NCBI GenBank assembly: GCA_026874595.1
Contig: CM049316.1
Span: 18,561,839 to 18,625,838, forward strand
From: Sipunculus nudus
Lineage: Eukaryota; Annelida; Sipuncula; Golfingiida; Sipunculidae
DNA: 64,000 nt
Direction of reading: 5' to 3'
Under the pieces are notes generated by a model, which worked only from the letters and a program-made list of their open reading frames with translations, had not been told where the DNA came from and did no database searches. The translations under genes were made by a program, and so were the position numbers. Below are positions 1 to 13,243 of this stretch, piece by piece (the stretch's first letter is position 1; every line of letters starts with the position of its first letter).

Positions 1-3000
1 AATAATGTGTAAAATTAACGCGAAGAAACTCTTGGGCATTTGTGCACTGTGTTGAAGCATGATATGGTTATGAATGTGCTGCATGTAAGAAATTCTTCAA
101 TACTACTTTCGCATATATTTATTAATGGTTATATGTATTATCGATGCTTTAACAATAAAAAATAAACAGAATATTCCTGTTTCATTGAAAAGCCCCAGAA
201 GATAACGCCTGAGATCTTTTATCATATTCAGGTGGCCTCACAAAGTCTCCCAGAAAAGCTATGATCATGCAAGGTTTGGAAAAGTAGGCCTATATGTTTA
301 TTACTATATATACACTTAACATATTAATTCCTAATATACTGACATATTGTTGAAATTCACCTTTGAAACTTTTAGGAAAACTGAGCTGTGATTTTAATAT
401 TTGTCAAGTTAGGAGAGCACAAGCAGAGACATCTGCTGGGAAATTTTCTGATGTAGGGCATTGTTCAAAGTGGCTGGAATATATCACATGGAATTTATAT
501 AGGAAATCAGTAATAAATGGGTATGCATACAGGAAACTGAACATTTGAACTTTGACTTATAACTAACCCTGTCATGCATCAGACAAGTTACAATTAATTA
601 ACGTGCTGTATCGGCTGTGATGATAAATTTACAGTGGGCTCGCCAGGGTTTAAGATGAGGAATATAGAAAACATTTCATGATTCTCAATAAACAATATTC
701 GAAAAATAGCTGTGTAAACACAGCTTTTTACAACACAACTGATAACTTTACTTCGAGTACTGAGAATCAATTCAATTAAAAATACCATGTATAAAAAAGA
801 CCACCAAACTGCATCGAGTATCCTAATTTTAATTTCTTATGTTGGCTCAGGGGGTGGTAATGGTTCTTAAAATATTTATTTCTGATGGAATTGTACGGAA
901 GCAGATACCAGGCCCACTCCCTGGAACACAAATATAAATGAACCAACTGTAGTGAAAATCCATAACCGAACGCAGGTTTATTTTCAGCGTAATTTGCAAC
1001 CTGACACGGTGACAGCTCAGATGCTTGAAATGCTATTAGTGTAGATTTCGGTTAAATTCTTTACTTTCTGGGTCATTTCCTTATAACTATTGCTTATTTG
1101 AAATTTTCCTAGCGTTTATCACACTATATGGTCTATCTCTTAATCTTTTACTTGATATAATTAAAGGGATATAATCAGGAACAATATTATGCCTATTCTT
1201 TCACACTATCAGTTCAGTTTTACTTTATACGAAACCTTCCCAGCAAAACCATCTCAGCACACAGTCACAGTATCGCGCAGTTACTGTTTAACATCTTGTT
1301 ATGGCTCTGCGTGCTGGTAAACACAGTCCACGTGTGTCTGTTTACCATAACATGGCCGTGTGACCGGATGTCCGATTGTGAGCCGCAACATGCGATGTTT
1401 TAGCCAATGGGAACATTTATTACATTTTTTGGGCCAAGTTAGTCAGGGCATCTCCTATTAACACGTGTTGTGGCCTGGGTCAAACACGCGCTGTGTTTAT
1501 GTTGACACCTGTGATCGCGCCCATAACACTCATTTTGCAGGAGTAGGCAAACGCATTCAGGGCAATGTTTTGGCAGCTAGATACAAATTTATTTTTAAGG
1601 GAAGAAGCTATTAATCGTATTAATTCAACATGCTGTATAGGTGATTGGGCCTCTTTAAGAGATGGACCATATAGACCGAAAAATGCTGGTATAATGTCAG
1701 ATAAGTTATAGTTATAACTTATAAGATGAAGACCCAATATCATTAGTCCATGCCCACTATTTCTAAGCGACTGACAACACATAAACTCTCAAGAAATTGG
1801 TCTACATGGTTAAACATTCTACATGAAGGCCCCACAAACTGCCTCATAAACCAGCGCCCGTAAAACCCTGAAAAAAAAATAGTTATTTGGTAATGGGGAT
1901 CGAGGGTTTGACAAGCCATGACATGAACAAAAATTACGTCCTTTTAAAATAAACTGACATAAAGGCCTGAGGTTCATGATACAAGCCATAATAGACTCAT
2001 TCTAAGGGAGTATTTGACATCACAGACTAACATATAGTCATGTTTTATTTGCTAAATAATGAAGAAAAAATGCTATTATACACCAAATTTTTATAGTTAG
2101 CCTGGCGGCAAGAACTGAAGCGTAAAGCAGTTTCAGCTGTCGCAGTTTCCGTCGAAAGCCTTCATGACGGACGGAGAGATAAACATTCCGAATAAAACCA
2201 GACTCGTTGTTAATAACTGCTGCATGAATACACGTAAGTCAACCGTGAATGTTATATTTATTATTTTTCCCAACAGAATAACGTCACTTTTGTCTTACCT
2301 CGGGAAAATGACAGTATGACAAGCAGATGAAAATGAAAAGTACTGCTAGAAATACTAGAATTGATCCGAAACCCCTATAGCTTGTACTGCCACCTCAACG
2401 TCTCCAGTTAATTAGAAATCGACGTTTGGTTCCAGGCGGCCGCTATAGGGTTTGACATGCACGTTTATACATGGCATTTCACAAAGTCACCTAAAGTGAT
2501 ATTAGGTCAGGAAATTTTTCTTCATAGTTAGGTATTACTATAGTTTATTGTTATTTTAGCGTAGAAACAGATACACTATCAAATTGCATACAAAATTCAA
2601 CCCGACGAAATAAATCCGCACATCTATATATCCAAATAACACGAGTCTAATATCAATGTGTAAATTAAGCACCATCACATTAAGAAAATGTCCTAGGATC
2701 TGACATAATTTTAATCTTCAGGCGGAAGGCCTGTATGCTTGGACCATGTGTCTCTTGTAGTGACATTATTAAAGTTAACCTTTTTCATGAATGTCCATAT
2801 GTAACGTTTTCGAGTGGTTTTGGAAGACTGCAAGCACATGTCAGATTATTTATAAGCTGTCTTATACATATAATATGTAAAAAACATATACTTACAGCAG
2901 AAAGGTAACAATATTTAAATTTACCAGTTTACAGGTTTAAATGATAGTTGTGCAGATTACCTCTTCACTTCTAAACCTCTATATTATGATAAGCCACTGA

Positions 3001-3129
3001 AAATATCTACAAGAATGAACAATGTCTGATGAATATATAATATACACGTGAAAGTTCATACTATATCGTATATAGTAAAGTGAAAACTGAATTTTAATGG
3101 ACATATATCAGGACATCGTGTGATAAAGC
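1..3129. other. Intergenic region; no gene seen
   Basis: AT-rich sequence with no recognisable protein homology, RNA gene or transposon ORF. The longest open frame (minus, 1480-1782) has no recognised domain. Confidence 0.6.
1316..1346. promoter_or_regulatory. Inverted forkhead sites around an E-box
   Basis: GGTAAACA at 1316-1323 and TGTTTACC at 1339-1346 form an inverted pair around CACGTG (1329-1334). GTAAACA is the core FoxO/DAF-16 site and CACGTG the bHLH E-box. No nearby promoter or gene is visible, so chance cannot be excluded. Confidence 0.3.
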
Positions 3130-6100
3130 GAAAATGCGTTGAAGCACAGCAACCACAGTCACATGGTCTTCATCATTACTAGCAGTCACAACAACCAACG
3201 TCACACAGTCTTCATCATTACAACCAGTCACCACAACCACCGTTATACAGTCGTTATCATTACCACCAGGCACCACAGTCGTTACCATCAACACCAGGCA
3301 ACACAGTCGTCACCATCACCACCAGGCATCACAACTACCGTTACACAGTCGTCATCGTCACCACCAGGCATCTCAAACACCGTCACACAGTCGTCATCGT
3401 CACCACCAGGCATCACAACCACCGTCACACAGTCGTAACCATCACCACGAGACTTATCAACCACTGTCACACAGTCGTCATCATCACCACAAGGCATCAC
3501 AACCACTGTCACACAGTCGTCATCATCACCACCAGGTATTACAACCACTGTCATACAGTCGTCATCATCATCACCAGGCATCACATCCACCGTCACACAG
3601 TCGTCATTATCATCACCAGGCATCACAACCACTGACATACAGTCGTCTTCATCACCACCAGGCATCTCAACCACTGTCATACAGTCGTCATCATCACCAC
3701 CAGGCATCTCAACCACTGTCACACAGTCGTCATCATCACCACCAGGCATTACAACCACTGTCACACAGTCGTCATCATCACCACCAGGCAATACAACCAC
3801 TGTCACATAGTCGTCATCATCACCACCAGGCATTACAACCACTGTCACACAGTCGTCATCATCACCACAAGGCATTACAACCACTGTCACACAGTCGTCA
3901 TCATCACCACCAGGCATCTCAACTTCTGTCACACAGTCGTCATCATCACCACCAGGCATCTCAACTACTGTCACACAGTCGTCATCATCACCACCAGGCA
4001 TCACATCCACCGTCACACAGTCGTCATCATCATCACCAGGTATCTCAACCACTGTCACAATCGTCTTCATCACCACCAGGCATCTCAACCACTGTCACAC
4101 AGTCGTCTTCATCACTACCAGGCATCGAAACCACTGTCACACAGTCGTCTTCATCACTACCAGGCATCGAAACCACTGTCACACAGTCGTCGTCATCATC
4201 ATCACCAGGCATCACAACCACTGTCACACAGTCGTTATCATCACTACCAGGCATCTCATCCACTGTCACACAGTCGTCATCATCACTACCAGGCATCACA
4301 ACCACTGTCACACAGTCGTCATCATCATCACCAGGCATCTCAACCACTGTCACACAGTCGTCATCATCACCACCAGGCATACCAACCACTGTCATACATT
4401 CGTTATCATCGCCACCAGGCATCACATCCACCGTCACACAGTCATCATCACCACCAGGCATCACAACCACTGTCATGCAGTCGTCTTCATCACCACCAGG
4501 CATCACAACCACTGTCACACAGTCGTCTTCATCACCACCAGGCATCTCAACCACTGTCACACAGTCGTCATCATCACCACCAGGCATCTCAACCACTGTC
4601 ACACAGTCGTCTTCATCACTACCAGGCATCACAACCACTGTCACACAGTCGTCATCATCATCACCAGGCATCACAACCACTGTCACACAGTCGTAACCAT
4701 CACCACGAGACTTATCAACCACTGTCACACAGTCGTCATCATCACCACAAGGCATCACAACCACTGTCACACAGTCGTCATCATCACCACCAGGTATTAC
4801 AACCACTGTCATACAGTCGTCATCATCATCACCAGGCATCACATCCACCGTCACACAGTCGTCATTATCATCACCAGGCATCACAACCACTGACATACAG
4901 TCGTCTTCATCACCACCAGGCATCTCAACCACTGTCATACAGTCGTCATCATCACCACCAGGCATCTCAACCACTGTCACACAGTCGTCATCATCACCAC
5001 CAGGCATTACAACCACTGTCACACAGTCGTCATCATCACCACCAGGCAATACAACCACTGTCACATAGTCGTCATCATCACCACCAGGCATTACAACCAC
5101 TGTCACACAGTCGTCATCATCACCACAAGGCATTACAACCACTGTCACACAGTCGTCATCATCACCACCAGGCATCTCAACTTCTGTCACACAGTCGTCA
5201 TCATCACCACCAGGCATCTCAACTACTGTCACACAGTCGTCATCATCACCACCAGGCATCACATCCACCGTCACACAGTCGTCATCATCATCACCAGGTA
5301 TCTCAACCACTGTCACAATCGTCTTCATCACCACCAGGCATCTCAACCACTGTCACACAGTCGTCTTCATCACTACCAGGCATCTCAACCACTGTCACAC
5401 AGTCGTCTTCATCACTACCAGGCATCGGAACCACTGTCACACAGTCGTCGTCATCATCATCACCAGGCATCACAACCACTGTCACACAGTCGTTATCATC
5501 ACTACCAGGCATCTCATCCACTGTCACACAGTCGTCATCATCACTACCAGGCATCACAACCACTGTCACACAGTCGTCATCATCATCACCAGGCATCTCA
5601 ACCACTGTCACACAGTCGTCATCATCACCACCAGGCATACCAACCACTGTCATACATTCGTTATCATCGCCACCAGGCATCACATCCACCGTCACACAGT
5701 CATCATCACCACCAGGCATCACAACCACTGTCATGCAGTCGTCTTCATCACCACCAGGCATCACAACCACTGTCACACAGTCGTCTTCATCACCACCAGG
5801 CATCTCAACCACTGTCACACAGTCGTCATCATCACCACCAGGCATCTCAACCACTGTCACACAGTCGTCTTCATCACTACCAGGCATCACAACCACTGTC
5901 ACACAGTCGTCATCATCATCACCAGGCATCACAACCACTGTCACACAGTCGTCATCATCATCACCAGGCATCACAACCACTGTCACACAGTCGTCATCAT
6001 CACCACCAGGCATCTCATCCACCGTCACACAGTCGTCATCATCACTACCAGGCATCTCAACCACTGTCATACAGTCGTCATCATCACCACCAGGCATCTC

Positions 6101-6480
6101 ATCCACTGTCACACAGTCGTCATCATCACCACCAGGCATCACAACCACTGTCACACAGTCGTCATCATCACCACCATGCCGGCATCACATCCAACGTCAC
6201 AAATTCGTCATCATCATCACCAGGCATCACAACCACTGTCACACAGTCGTCATCATCACCACCAGGCATCACAACCGCTGTCAAATCGTCATCATCACCA
6301 CCAGGCATCTCATCCACTGTCACACAGTCGTCATCATCACCACCAGGCATCACAACCAGTGTCAAAGTCGTCATCATCACCACCAGGCATCACAACCATT
6401 GTCACACAGTCGTCTTCATTACCAACAGGCATCAAAACCACTGTCACACAATCGCAAATATTAACCCCCAGAGACTACAA
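3130..6480. repeat. 42-bp minisatellite, about 75 units
   Basis: The unit contains CACAGTCGTCATCATCACC, ACCAGGCATC and CAACCACTGTCA; the period is 42 with 39-, 40- and 45-base variants from CAT-triplet and dinucleotide changes. Edge units (before about 3300 and after about 6380) are shorter and degraded. All open frames across it (Asp-rich on minus, Ser/Thr/Pro-rich or His-rich on plus) come from the period being a multiple of 3, so none is treated as a gene. Confidence 0.97.
3433..5948. repeat. 1258-bp higher-order tandem duplication in the minisatellite
   Basis: Copy 1 spans 3433-4690 and copy 2 spans 4691-5948. Unique variants reappear exactly 1258 bases apart: TCGTAACCATCACCACGAG (3433/4691), CATCTCAACC (4081/5339), TCATGCAG (4473/5731), and the 2-base-deleted CACAATCG unit. 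A few substitutions differ (for example CATCGAAACC versus CATCTCAACC), so the event is recent. Confidence 0.95.
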
Positions 6481-7195
6481 CCACCGTCACACTTACACAT
6501 TTCAGAAAAATATATTCAAGGTGTTCATTTATACCATAATTTCATCTCACTCACCAAAGACATATTGTTTGTATATAAATATTCCAATATTGTTTCATTT
6601 ATGAAAAAGAAAACTCACAATTTGATCAATTTGGAGATACATGAGACTTTAAGAAGCGAATTATCAGAGTACAACTTTCGAAGAAAATGGACAGCTCTAA
6701 ATAATGTAAATGACATTACATCGCCCTCATTTTATTTAATGCGCAAGAACATTTTGTAAAAGTGATTCTTGTCACGGGGATGTTTAAACACCATTCACTG
6801 TTATGAAAAAAAATGCATACCTGGAAATCGACTTCCTGAGTCCTAAGAACTCATTTTTACACCAAAAGAAATCTATTTTCCTTCTTAAAAGGGAGCTCGT
6901 TTTATACCAGGAAACAAAACAGACGACACTACTCACTTCCCTGTGCCATGGATAAAAGGGTTACTATGGTAACGCAATCATTAATTCAACAATCTCGTCA
7001 GAGATATTTCATTATAGCTATATTGGCTTATACATATATACCTCCAACACTTTACATTTCCAATTCATAAATTGAAAAATAGATGTACTGTTTAAGAAGG
7101 GCACAATTATCCAGAAATACAGACACATAATAGTTTATTCGGTAAATACATGACTGTGTACCCTGGCGAGTATCTCAACCCATCATTATGTAGTT
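6481..7195. other. Intergenic region; nothing seen
   Basis: AT-rich, no repeats or homology recognised between the minisatellite and the next repeat block. Confidence 0.6.
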
Positions 7196-7306
7196 TTACA
7201 CTTTATGTTCAAAGCTTTTTTGTACTTTGGGGAAAATATGTCTTAAACTTGGGGTAGTTCGTACTTTGTAGAAAATATGGACTGATCCTCGTGAAGTATT
7301 CCCAAA

Positions 7307-8104
7307 GGCGGATACAGAGGGGACCCCCCCCCCCCCCTCGTGTAACTGTAACATCTCTCATTTTATCTATATTCTTAATTAAATTTTTTATATCTCTTTT
7401 ATTCCCTAGCAATCAAATTTATCAATGCACAGTTTATTACTTTCTAATTCTTAAGCTGAAGATAATCCGGATATCAATGAACAGCTCTGATAACATCCAA
7501 ATGTTTTTGTATACTAAGGGAGGGAGTCTTTTGGTTATTGCACTCGTAACACTGATGACTCCGGGAAAGCGCATTCGCCTATGAGTGAGGAACGGCCTTC
7601 TTGTTAGCCTGCAGATCCCAGACTGGGTTGAGGTGGACCGTATTAAATCTTACGGCTCCACGGCTGATACTCAAACTCATGGTTTGTATACTCTGTTGGG
7701 TCCGGTGCGCTGCCTATAGACCACAGAAGCCAGTAGAAAGCGAAGTTAAACATGTGACTTAAACATATAAATTATTTTACCAAGGAGATTACAATTAAAT
7801 GATGATATTTTTGCAAATTATAAATTTACGTAAATGCATGCGTATTCTTCAGCATATAGACATCTGCAACTGAATATTTGGATTTTCAAGTTAATATGAA
7901 AATTTTTAAGAAATATATATTTAATAGCCGGCCACACGTGAACCCCCTCCAAGTTTGATTTCTTTATGCAAAGACATTTAAGAGAATAGTATTTGGGGAA
8001 TAGAAATTTCTTATATTTTTTTATGAAAGGTGCCTCAAAATTTTTTATTTGCATTGCATATTTAATTTTTTTTCTATACCCTCCCCCGTGTACCTGTAAT
8101 TGTA

Positions 8105-8152
<48 letters not shown>

Positions 8153-8229
8153 TATATATATATATATATATAATAACCTCAGTATTAGCGCTGCCCCCCC
8201 CCACCTGTTCTTGAAATTCTGTATCCGCC
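7307..8229. mobile_element. 923-bp element with GGCGGATACAG inverted ends
   Basis: The left end is GGCGGATACAG (7307-7317) and the right end its exact complement CTGTATCCGCC (8219-8229). Both are followed inward by C/G homopolymers. There is no transposase ORF; the interior has an (AC)n(AT)n microsatellite. The flanks at 7196-7266 and 8234-8302 are similar to each other, suggesting insertion in an older tandem repeat. Likely a non-autonomous DNA transposon. Confidence 0.65.
8106..8173. repeat. (AC)n then (AT)n microsatellite
   Basis: About 18 AC units followed by about 15 AT units, inside the 923-bp element. Confidence 0.95.
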
Positions 8230-8239
8230 ACTTTTTACC

Positions 8240-11200
8240 CTCTATGTCCAGAGGCTTTTTGTAGTTTGGATAAAATATGTCTTAATCGTCGTGTAGTTTA
8301 CCCTCTATATGCAACATGTTCAGAGGCTATTTGGAGAATATCGTTTGAAGCTTTTGCAATGTTCAAAGGTTTTTGTGCTGTTCATATAATGCGTTGATAC
8401 TCTGGTATACAGGGTATTATCTGTATTTATAAATGTACCTGCAGTTATACATGCACCTGTTATACATTCACAGTTTCGAAATTTACTGTATAATATTACA
8501 TGTCAAACCCAGTACAAAACAGGTATATATGAATATTGCCCAAAGGTTGTCATAATATAATAGTTGCTATAATACACAGACAGCTCTTTCTGTATATTGG
8601 GTGTACATGTGTAAGCCATGGATTCAGGTACTTAATAATTGACATCTTGGCAATTTTTTTTTATAACCTGACAGAACGAGCATGATTTATGATCATGATT
8701 TATGGCCGGTTGATTCGTGTATATGATCCTGCAAGAGAAATATCAATACATAATTTACGGTTTTAGCAGAGGACTGCTATTTCTACACTGAGTATATAAG
8801 CACAGCCCATTTTTATGTTTACGCCAACGCAACCAATAATAATAACACGATGTCAACATCTGGTCGGCGACTAGGAAAAAAATCGTGCTTTTGTTGTTGT
8901 GCGGGATCTTTATCATATAATTATGTCTATTTTTATAAATGACGGTGCCACTTAATCGTTGTGATACAACTTCTCTGGTTTCGCACCTCGGATGTGCCCG
9001 CATGTGGGTCTTGAAAAGTCGGGGAAGATGCCAGGGGTGTCCTAAGTGGGTTTGTGTCCATAAACCCCGAGGTTTTTACATTATTTGGAAAATTTTGCGA
9101 AGGGTATATCACAGAGCCATCTATTAGAAACTAAGCCAGTTTATCCACCGGATGAATTCGGTCCACGGTAACCCCTTGAGGACGGACTCGGCTACCCCCT
9201 CGAGGACGAACTCGGCAGAAGTCCTGTCCAAACACAAGAACGTAAAACCTGCTGTAACTATATATAGAGTGGCACCGTGACAAAGCGCATACCTTCGCAT
9301 AGGAAAAAAATTAGGTCTGCTTGACCCACTCATTTTCTCCGGATCGCACCAACATTTTACTGGGCCTTTCAAAGCCCATGATGCACTTTTGAAAAATCCA
9401 GAGTCGGTCTGGTAATATATGTGTAATCATGCTATAGACTAACAAACTAGATAACAATTGAACAGACAAGGGTGAAAAATACAGCTTCTTTTGCATAGGT
9501 TGTAAGAGCCAACGATCTTTTAAGTATAAGATCTGGTTATAAAATTAAGCCACTTTGAGTAATACCAGGCGTAAGCAGGGTCATGAGGCTGTCGAGCAAT
9601 TTCATGCAATAATGTATACGTTTTTGCAATGTAAGTATTAGAGGGTCTTTGGCATATAGAGAGCAGTTAATGTACGGTGACATTTACAGCATATAAGGGC
9701 TGGGTAATATGTGTGGGGTCGTGTGTCAAGGAAACGTAAAAATTCCGGCGCCGCAGGTGTCGCTTAACTACACGCTTAGCTGTGCGCGTGACGCCTCTAA
9801 GTTTCCTGGGCGACCCATAAATACCAGAAAAGTCCTTGAACCAAAAATAAAAAAAAAGAATGTTTGCCACAAGCTTGCGTACAAGGTAGCATCAAATACG
9901 ATCTGTATAAACAATAATCCAGTGTTCTACATATAGATACAAGCCTCCAGGACGCAGGCTGACGTTAACATTCCAGAAATAGTCCACATTCTGACAGCTT
10001 GTTATTGTCAGCTATTACGCTGGAAGGCTTATGACAACCCGAGACGCCTCTTCTCTCAGCAAAAACTGTCGCTTGGATTTGATATAGAGTGGCTCAAATT
10101 ATACTGGTTCTGGTTTATGGTTATGATATGGGTGGGGCTGATGTTATGTACAATTCAAAACGTGAAAGCTTCACTTCCGGGATGTCGGCCGAGTTTTTTT
10201 AACCGGCTTGATAAATCTACAAGTCTCCCCAGCCGGTGAGTGCCCGTGCACCTACCGATTTCTCCTGCAGATCAACAGATATCCCCGGTCAATTTTGTCA
10301 CTACCGGTACTTATTTCGTCTCCAGGATTTTTGTTAACGTCAGAAATGATAAAGAGAAGGAAAGGTACGTTGTAAATCAGCCGATTTTTGTTCGGTTTCG
10401 TCATCACATTAACCGATTTTTCCGGCTGATATTTATCCGGCCGACAGCACCCTCACATCTACTGATCCTACCGATTTTCCCGCCCGGCGAAAAAGCAGCC
10501 TGAAAAATTGGTTGATGGGAAGACGGTTTTAGTCTCTCTCTCCCTCTCGAGCTCTCCATGTGCAACATCCTCTTAAATCCATGAAAAGTACGTGTGAACA
10601 TAGCAGGTCAACCTGACCAAACGTTAGCGCCATATCGGACCTCTGACATTACGACCAGATTCCTGGCTGTCAGAGTGCCTTTACATCTAGGACTGAGGAA
10701 CGCATTATATAAGGCCCAATGAGGATGCAAATATTTTCGTCATTTTTGACAACGCGTCATGGCCCACAGGTACACTTACATAAACCAGACTAATCGTTAG
10801 CATTTTTAGTATACTTTCTAACATGTACATGCACCAATTCCAGATGGAAGCGCTTTTTCTCTGGAGGAGCCTGCAAAATTCCTTGTGTCGTCTCGACCAG
10901 TGAATTCAGACGAAAATTCGCGCGCTCGCATAATATTTTGTTTTAAGAAGAATAAATTTGATTGGCCTGGCCTTGACACTTTTTGAGAATTGTATCATTT
11001 ACAGCACCGTATCAGATTCCACCGTGTTCCTTCTAAAATAATAACGTCTTTATCATATATGACAGATAGAATGTTAGGTCAGGAGAAAGTCACAACACAT
11101 TGACAGGGGCGAATCATAAAGGGGCGAGGATGTTCATAACCTATACTGACTTACAAAATGCTATATCACTATTTTTCACACAAAATATCTACAACGGAAC

Positions 11201-12739
11201 TTTCTCAGGTGATAATATTAAAGGGGCCCAAACACATTTCTGACCTTTATAAACTTAAGGTAATCTTTTGGAGCTTTCATAAAAATAGGCCAGAAAACGT
11301 GGATATCACCGCAAACCGACTGCTTGATTTGTTTATATCAACGTGTTTATAATATGTGGGGGCCCGCCAAAGAAAATAAAAACAAATTCAACAAGGGCAT
11401 CTGGCAGCAAGTTCGATAAGCCAGAGCTTTGCAAATGCCGTTTTGCAACAAGTGGACTTTCTATTTCCGCATATATGTAACTTTCCACCTCAGGTTACAT
11501 TTTTCTCGTTTGTCAACATTGCTGTTTTTACAAACATGTTGTTGATAAACAAGTTCATACATCCTTCACGAAGGCCTCATATGAATTGTTCACAACCAAA
11601 ATTACCCTGAGATCATTAGCGGTAATATATACAGAGAGGAAGCCAGAAATCACTTAAATTCTTTTTCTTCAAAAGGCAGGGGAGGAATTGGCTCATAACA
11701 TTCAATACACCGTTATATGCATATGCAGTATTGGTTTTCTTCCGTGTTTAGGTTTAAAGAGCCAACATCTTAGATTTGGACAAGGGAGTTCAAATACAAA
11801 CCCGGACACCCGCAGAAAGCTCAACCGAAAGAAAAATTGGGTTTAAGACATTTATTCATCCGAGTTATATATATTAGAAAATATGACCGTAGAAGTTGAT
11901 ACGATGACCCGAATGCTGAGTGTCAGTTTTCACCGTCAGGTGTCACCAGTGAGTGTTCTTTAAAGTTTAAATGCTAAATCTGTTCCATAACCTAAAGTAC
12001 AGATAATCACGGATGTACCATAGTAAAGATACATAACGCAGCACAATGTATTTCAAAATATAAAACAATAAGGTGAGATTCATGACATTTCTCTTGTGAT
12101 AAATATATAAATATATGAAGCGTCTAGGCAGCCGACAATCCGCCGACAATGCCTAAGCTGATATTACAAGCACTCGCGTTGTCTAATTACATACATGCAC
12201 ACTTATACAATATAAAATAGTGGGTGTTATATACAGGATTTATATTACAGACCTTATTTCAACATCTTTATTTCTGTTCACTTACACTATTAAATCATCA
12301 TTGAAAATATTTTCATAACTCCAATAATTCGAACCTTGTTTCGCTTCATGGGTAGGCAATCAGTTACCATAAAGGGTAACAAGCCGTGGCCAGAGAGCAA
12401 ATTCTGAGTTCTTGATGAGCACTGAGTGAGCAGATATATATTGATCTTGCAACTTTCTTTTTAAGTCAGGAATTAATTGTAATAGTAAAATAGCACCTGG
12501 TGGCCTATTCATGGCTATATATAAATGTATAGAACCTGTCAGCACCACGGCAGTCAACATATCTGCATGTTGGGGATGAATTGTCCTCTTTTCATTTGTG
12601 ATTACAAGATAAGGGAAAGCTTATCAGAGCTCCTTCCATGTCAAATTGTGGAAAAGGGATTGAAAAACCATTGCTGGGTCAAAACAGAGGTGTCCGAATA
12701 AGGCATTGAATTCTGAAATAAATACACATCCATAATGCA
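8240..12739. other. Intergenic region; no gene seen
   Basis: No coding homology was recognised on either strand. A short tandem pair (CTCGAGGACG-ACTCGG type) lies at about 9170-9215. A stretch rich in CCGG/CCGATTTT words lies at 10180-10500. Confidence 0.6.
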
Positions 12740-13243
12740 TGTGCCCTAAAACTCCACCAATTGATAGATGGTTCCTGACTTAGCATCCTGATCAAATTTA
12801 CGGTAGAGAGCTCCGTTACGGATCACCAGGATATACCATTGGCTCCAAAGTGACTTGTGATCTCACACTTTATGAAATATTTCGTGCCATTATGGTCGAT
12901 ATCGCCCAGACACTATTCAGCGTCTGCTCTTAGCGATACCAGGATCTTCGGACTGGAGTTGGCACAGCTGGCCTACACTCCAGTTGTCTAACCAGTTGAT
13001 TGAGCAGCCTGCCCAGTATCGTTGTCTAGCCAGTTGGATTGAGCAGCCTGCTCATTGTCTGCTTCGGTTGTTGTCACATCCGTTTTTTTTATTTGGACTC
13101 AGTGGTGCTGCTTGCACTGAGTGCACTGCTGTCGAATGATTCCATCTGCATTTCCATGCTTAGCTCCAGGACGATGACAAAGGGTGAAGTTTTACGTATC
13201 TGTCACGGAAACCAATCCACCTTAATATCATGCCCTCTGGTTC
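12740..13243 (-). pseudogene. Tether and pre-integrase remnant, truncated
   Basis: After RNase H, minus-strand frames give FTLCHRPGAKHGNAD (the usual H-R-x-G-x-x-N-A-D tether, ~13200-13110), then ALYRKFDQDAKSG and TIYQLVEF (the pre-integrase strand, ~12860-12760), then a stop. The HHCC integrase domain is not recognisable. A 36-base direct duplication (GAGCAGCCTGC-type) sits at 12987-13060. Confidence 0.75.

Larger units (their letters stand above)
7196..8370. repeat. Diverged flank repeats TTCAAAGCTTTTTTGTACTTTGG
   Basis: Related phrases (TTC-A(A/G)-GCTTTTTTGTA-TTTGG-AAAATATGTCTTAA) occur at about 7207 and 8248, with shorter versions at 8320 and 8360. They flank the 923-bp element, which seems to have split an older tandem array. 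Confidence 0.6.

Noticed and set aside
1480-1782. 100-codon open frame on the minus strand
   Set aside because: No domain, no homology recognised, no splice context; composition like the surroundings.
3288-6154. Long Asp-rich and Ser/Thr-rich open frames across the minisatellite
   Set aside because: The 42-base period keeps any stop-free frame open; several frames on both strands are open at once and a 2-base deletion breaks the frame. Not evidence of a gene.
7535-7700. Possible tRNA-derived SINE (GCGCATTCGCCTATGAG, GCCTGCAGATCCCAGACTGGG)
   Set aside because: Fragments resemble tRNA boxes loosely, but no cloverleaf and no A/B box at correct spacing could be drawn.
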